From Saccoglossus kowalevskii (lineage: Eukaryota > Hemichordata > Enteropneusta > Harrimaniidae): 21,753 nt of DNA. The notes beneath the pieces are model-generated. The model made no database searches and was not told the DNA's origin. It was given only the letters and a program-made list of their open reading frames with translations. How positions within the stretch are numbered: the stretch's first letter is position 1; every line of letters begins with the position of its first letter. Below are positions 17,629 through 21,753 of this stretch, piece by piece. Both the position numbers and the translations under genes were made by a program. The stretch lies in assembly GCF_000003605.2 (NCBI RefSeq), contig NW_003156743.1:2562-24314 (forward strand), in the 5' to 3' direction.

Positions 17629-19381
17629 TGCCACCCCCGCTGTCCGGGGTTCATGGGACTCTGACGGGGCGAGGCAGATGATGAAACTTCCGTTCACCAG
17701 TCTAAATAATCTTCGCAGGATACCGCTAGTAGTCCTCATCCTCACAATCACAGGGGCTGTCTCGCGTACCAAGGAAGACTTGAGGGTCCAGAGTAGAGAA
17801 GTTGGTATGTACATACAGTCAGGGAATGAGTCAGTCAACCCAAAAATTCAGCCAACACATATATTTCAGTTATAAACAGAGACACGTATACTGGCGAATT
17901 GATGCAATAACGTCAATATAAACCTCGCCATATAACACAATGAAGTAAAGCCTACTATTAAGTGGTATACATTATTAACCTGACAGGACCTGGAAAATTA
18001 CATAGAATTACATAGAATTAACCTGCCAGAAACACGCCTAGTGATTAACCAAATTAACCTGACAGTACCTAACACTCATGCTAAACACAGTAAAATGTCT
18101 CACTGCTATACAAATAAAATACCCCAAACAAAGCAATAAATACTGCCCACACCAGTTCCCACGCTATGCAATAAGCAGGGAGTGTAGATAAAAAAACTAA
18201 CAACGTCCAAACAGTAAATACTAAATAACCAACTCGGTATTAAACACATGCGTATATCCAAAAACGCACACAAACAAGGCGGGGTAAATACAATGATCAA
18301 AACGCACGTCACAATAAAATCAGTAAAATCACCTCACGGTACTAATCACAAAATGCGACTATCTAGATAGCTTAACTAATCTACCAAAGAGAGTGCGTCG
18401 CTGCCCAAACACGCTGCCAAACAAGGAAACTCGCTGTGATTTCTCAAAAGAGTGACCAAAACGAATCTCGCCAAAAAAAACAGCCGAAACAACACAGTGC
18501 AAAGGCCTAATACGAAATGCGCAAGTGGTAGAAAACTACCTTTGATAACAACCACAAGCGGCGGTCAAAACGGCCCAGATAACGCACAGGAAAAAAATTA
18601 GGAAAATTTACCACGCGTGCTACGGGGAAATGACGCAATCTCAGCGGCCACGCACAAAAAACTACATAAGACGGGAAAAGTGCTCTCACTACCCACAAAA
18701 AGATACAATGATATAGATCACAAAGTTTTGACGCGATAAAAGTTCACGTGATAATTGTTCAACGTTCGATTGCAATCAAAGTTGCTTCGGGGCCCTTTTC
18801 CGAACAGTAATAGTTCACCTACCAGCTTTGACAAAAGTTTGGTCACGGGTTGGTCTAGCCCGGGGTCTAGCCTTCCAACGAAGCACCGTAACAACAGTGT
18901 TCCACGTTCCGCTTCCCACTTCTTTCACTTTTCTTCAAAGAATTATAGCTTGCTGTTAATGTACCCAGTGACGTTAACCGCTCGGCGCCAGGAGAGAGAG
19001 AGCGCGCCCTTTCGCTCTCAGCCCTGTACACCCTAAAAACAACTACCTCATTCCGTAATACACAGTAAATTACAACACAAGTAATGCTCATAAAAATGTC
19101 ATAAAAACTACTCTCTATATCAACCTCTAATCAATTACATATCCAAGAAAAGAGTACAGCGCACAGTAGTACAGGTGCGACAATAGCGACACTGCATCAC
19201 ACTCACAACAAAGGTTCCCGCGAAAGAGGTCGGTATACAGCCAACAAAAGTAATTGACATCACCAACAGTGAGGGCGCCATACAGCTCTAACCAATTACG
19301 TGTATGCACCAGTGCACAAAGACTAAAGGAATACAAGCTGGCATAACCAGGGTCCGAAATGCAGCGTAGACATGGTTTTCA
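17629..19381 (-). repeat. 5' LTR of the right-hand Ty3/Gypsy element (about 1.75 kb)
   Basis: The outer 728 bases (18654-19381) are shared with the left LTR. On the - strand the LTR starts TGAAAACCATG at 19381, and the proposed end is GGTGGCA at 17629, three bases before the primer-binding site. It includes a block of about 340 bases absent from the other copy (18861-19201), with a hairpin GAGAGCG/CGCTCTC at 18998-19019. An AT-rich stretch carries short repeated words (ATTAACCTGAC, TACATAGAATTACATAGAATTA). A GC-rich U5-like end includes CCCCGGACAGCGGGG. The inner 1 kb (17629-18653) has no counterpart in the window, so LTR status there rests on the PBS position and the terminal CA. Confidence 0.7.
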
Positions 19382-20133
19382 TGTTGATGAATTTACCATC
19401 GTTTTCTGCAACACACTGGAGCAATTCTATTGCCATTTAGTGCCATCACGTTTAATTTTGTATACATTCATCACAAGTTATCTGAACACCTGCAAGCTGT
19501 GTTTGTGATGACTATGAAATAGAAAGTCAACACACATATCCATGTACTAGTTTATTTCATATTTAATGTTTTTAAATTTGCGTTAAACCACTTTAAAAGC
19601 ATTCAAAGTGTCTCGTACAATTATTTTTGTAGACATTCCAGCGTTTCGAACTCGGAGCTTGATTATTGGTCGCATACATCTACGTCCAAAAAAACTCTTC
19701 AACACAAGAGGGCGCGATTTTCACTGTGCACTGCGCTCTGGGAGTTTCCTCAATAGTTAAGATTACCACGATATATCGACACGTAAACAACTAGCATATT
19801 CAAGAGCCAATCAGACAGAACAGATGTGATCAGTGACTAAAAATGATTATTCTTTTTTTTGTATTTTCGTTTCATTATTTTAAACCGCATTTTAGGGTGT
19901 TTGTGTATATATGTAGTGTCACAAAGTCACAAAGTCTCAATAACTTAACTTTAATTGTTGGAGTGTATATTTTTACAGTTTAATTAAGTTTAATTAGTTT
20001 GGCCAGAGATGGCGCTGTATTTAACACTTTAATGGGTGTGACTAACCCATCCGAAAATGAAACCTTCCTGAATAAATTAACTTGTCACATGGCGTGGAAC
20101 AAAGGGATCACTTCTCCCTGCTGTCTGTCACAG
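19382..20133. other. AT-rich DNA to the right of the retroelement
   Basis: No gene was recognised. TGTTG (19382-19386) directly follows the LTR end and would be the right-hand target duplication, but the left end of the element is truncated, so it cannot be checked. Tandem TTTAATTAAG-type words occur near 19979-20000. Confidence 0.4.
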
Positions 20134-20390
20134 TTAACATCATGAGAAGTTTGTTGCCAGTTCCTGATACTTTGGGTTGGAAACCCCATGGTCAACTACA
20201 TGTGCTTCTACCAACTATAGTATTTTACATAATGAAGTCGCCGAGTCTCCATAGCCGTGCTGCAACTTGTTTGTCAAACCGTCATCAAGACAAAATTCCC
20301 AGTAGATTGTCAAACCACCATCAAGACATTAAATCGTGTGATTCAACGAACACTGTACATGAAACTGAGTCAACTACAAAAGCTAAGTAG
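20134..20390 (+). CDS. Possible 3' terminal exon, unknown product
   Basis: A good splice acceptor (CTTCTCCCTGCTGTCTGTCACAG, with pyrimidine-rich bases up to AG at 20132-20133) is followed by a frame open for about 86 codons to a TAG at 20388-20390. The translation is mixed and polar and ends TESTTKAK. It contains two similar peptides, CLSNRHQDK and RLSNHHQDI, which reflect a small duplicated DNA segment (TGTCAAACC.-CATCAAGACA). I do not recognise the protein. The required entry phase (one base carried over) does not match the phase-0 donor at 695, so intermediate exons would be needed. A chance frame is quite possible. Confidence 0.2.
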
Positions 20391-21753
20391 CCTCTGACGT
20401 TACATTGTTATTTCTATGTTACTGCGTTCGTCGTTATGGTTCAGTGACTGATGTTAACAGTCTACAAGTGACAGCACGAAACGTTATTTACTTGTATTTT
20501 CCGGTTATGTACTGAGTATGTTTAGGGCATTAACCATGGTTATTTGCGTTTAAATGATAATGTAATTGTTGTTTTAATTATTTGTGGTCAACTTGATGAT
20601 TTACATTACAAATATTATTTGAGATTATTCTATATTAAATATTTCGCTGACCACATATACTTGTGTTTCTTGAAGTGCGTTCATTTTTGTTACGGATGTA
20701 CCTGTTTTATCCCAAGGTTCTACACTGGCATTACTGTGTATGATTATATATCAATATATCAATACATTATTTATATTGTGTATTTTGGGGTAAAGAACCC
20801 AACCACAATGTCGGTGACTGTACTTTATTTTGGCCTTTGCATTCCTGTATTACGTTTGGCGATTCTACCACACCATAGTACTTCACCGTATAATTTACCT
20901 TGTGACATGCAGATAATTGTAAATATAGAAGAATACGCTCAGATAGAATGACACCGAATTTGTCGGTCAGCGTAATATACCTCGTGAATGTTCCTAATCA
21001 ACATTCGTAATATAAATAAGAATAAATTTCCTTTCTGGATGGTGGCACAGTAAACTGTAATTTACTCCGTCGTTTTCCCAACACAAGTTATCATCCTAGT
21101 CCAAAATATAACATAGTTTTGTAATATTTAAACAATTCGTCTGTTCATCAATAAGTCGTGATATTTATTTTCTCTTGGTACCTTTCGATTAATATAAATG
21201 TTATTTTTCATATAATATAATAATTGAAAGCTGTTTTTACATCCAAAATGTACAATATTCATAACCATATTCAGAATAACTGATAATTATAATATAGGAC
21301 TGTGAAGATGAAAATAACAGAATAGGGCGAGAAGAGTCTATTGTTAATGGTATGTAAAGAAACAGATCAACGTTGATGAGCACCAAATAATTAAGGGAAA
21401 TGTGAATACAAAATATAAATAAATATTTGTCAGATAATAAAATTGAAATTTTACATAAAAATGTAGCGAAAAAAAGCTGTTGCTTGAGTTCTGTTTTTAA
21501 TATTCTGAATATGATTCTAAGTACTGGGGTGGAGGTCACTCTTTGCAGGTCACTATTTTGCTCCACTTTGCACGATTGTGCCTTTCACTAATATTGTGTA
21601 ACACTGCGTGAAATGGCTAAAATACAGATATATACAGATCTTTATTTGTAGGTGTATTTACAGTAAATACTAATACATACATACAGATACATAGCAATAC
21701 ACCAATTGGAAATACATTTTCTGTATTTGCGGCTGTATACATATGTATTTGCA
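20391..21753. other. AT-rich right end, no recognised gene
   Basis: A + strand frame of 135 codons (20544-20951) has no recognisable domain, is rich in Tyr, Ile and Cys, and lacks a clear ATG start near its beginning. A - strand frame of 109 codons (21237-21566) likewise shows nothing recognisable. From about 21620 to the end the sequence is made of ATACA/GTATTT-type words, including the palindrome GTATTTACAGTAAATAC, probably a simple or decayed repeat continuing past the window. Confidence 0.35.

Larger units (their letters stand above)
8674..19381 (-). mobile_element. Composite Ty3/Gypsy LTR retrotransposon with nested or foreign segments
   Basis: The two LTR-related blocks, the primer-binding site at one end, the polypurine tract at the other, and the gag-pro-RT-RH-IN order between them (17370 to 12745) define a - strand Ty3/Gypsy element. 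Between its pol end and the 3' LTR lie a piggyBac remnant on the opposite strand, an assembly gap, and a second, unrelated gag-protease. The simplest reading is two related retroelements joined by recombination or nested insertion. Because the LTRs also differ by large indels, a single original insertion is not certain, and the N gap prevents proof of continuity. All enzymatic modules are damaged, so it is not autonomous. Confidence 0.65.

Noticed and set aside
21266-21513. The inverted words CATATTCAGAAT and ATTCTGAATATG might be terminal inverted repeats of a small DNA transposon.
   Set aside because: The match is only about 12 bases in AT-rich DNA, with no target duplication at the ends.
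21237-21566. A 109-codon - strand frame near the right end.
   Set aside because: It lacks an ATG at its start, is hydrophobic in the way AT-rich random frames are, and has no recognisable motif.

Overview
The window looks like intergenic or intronic DNA from an animal draft assembly. It is AT-rich, has no prokaryotic gene layout, carries about 370 unresolved bases (N) near 10.3-10.7 kb, and consists mainly of decayed transposable elements. The species cannot be fixed from sequence alone; an invertebrate metazoan is the best guess, because it has animal-type Ty3/Gypsy and piggyBac elements and AT-rich non-coding DNA. No intact host gene was recognised. Two short stretches on the + strand have exon-like features: a possible first exon at 648-695 and a possible terminal exon at 20134-20390.

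Layout. 1-7200: AT-rich non-coding DNA with a two-copy dispersed repeat (1896-2286 and 3300-3816), an A-rich tract, a CA microsatellite, and short repeated words that include RFX X-box-like and octamer-like motifs. 7206-8650: a more GC-rich block that begins with an LTR-like sequence with a poly(A) signal, probably a fragment of an unidentified + strand retroelement. 8674-19381: a large composite bounded by related LTR sequences, all in - orientation apart from an embedded piggyBac piece. Read on the - strand it contains a 5' LTR (19381 to 17629), a primer-binding site resembling tRNA-Lys, gag with two CCHC knuckles, protease, reverse transcriptase, RNase H, an integrase without its catalytic core, and a pol tail that runs out near 12.8 kb. 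Next, on the + strand, is a piggyBac transposase pseudogene (about 11096-12740) cut off at its 3' end. Beyond the N gap is a second, different gag-protease fragment (10314 to 9547, - strand). A spacer with a 21-bp tandem repeat, a polypurine tract and a truncated LTR (9061 to 8674) follow. 19382-21753: AT-rich non-coding DNA with one unexplained 135-codon open frame.

How the parts relate. The retroelement genes form a normal gag-pro-RT-RH-IN order, but nearly every module is broken: in-frame stops in gag, an RT active-site substitution, an in-frame stop in the RT fingers, loss of the integrase core, and frameshifts. The piggyBac gene carries its own lesions, including a 73-bp A/T-rich insertion flanked by a 13-bp duplication. 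The locus is best read as a graveyard of nested and rearranged transposons. I found no convincing new functional system.
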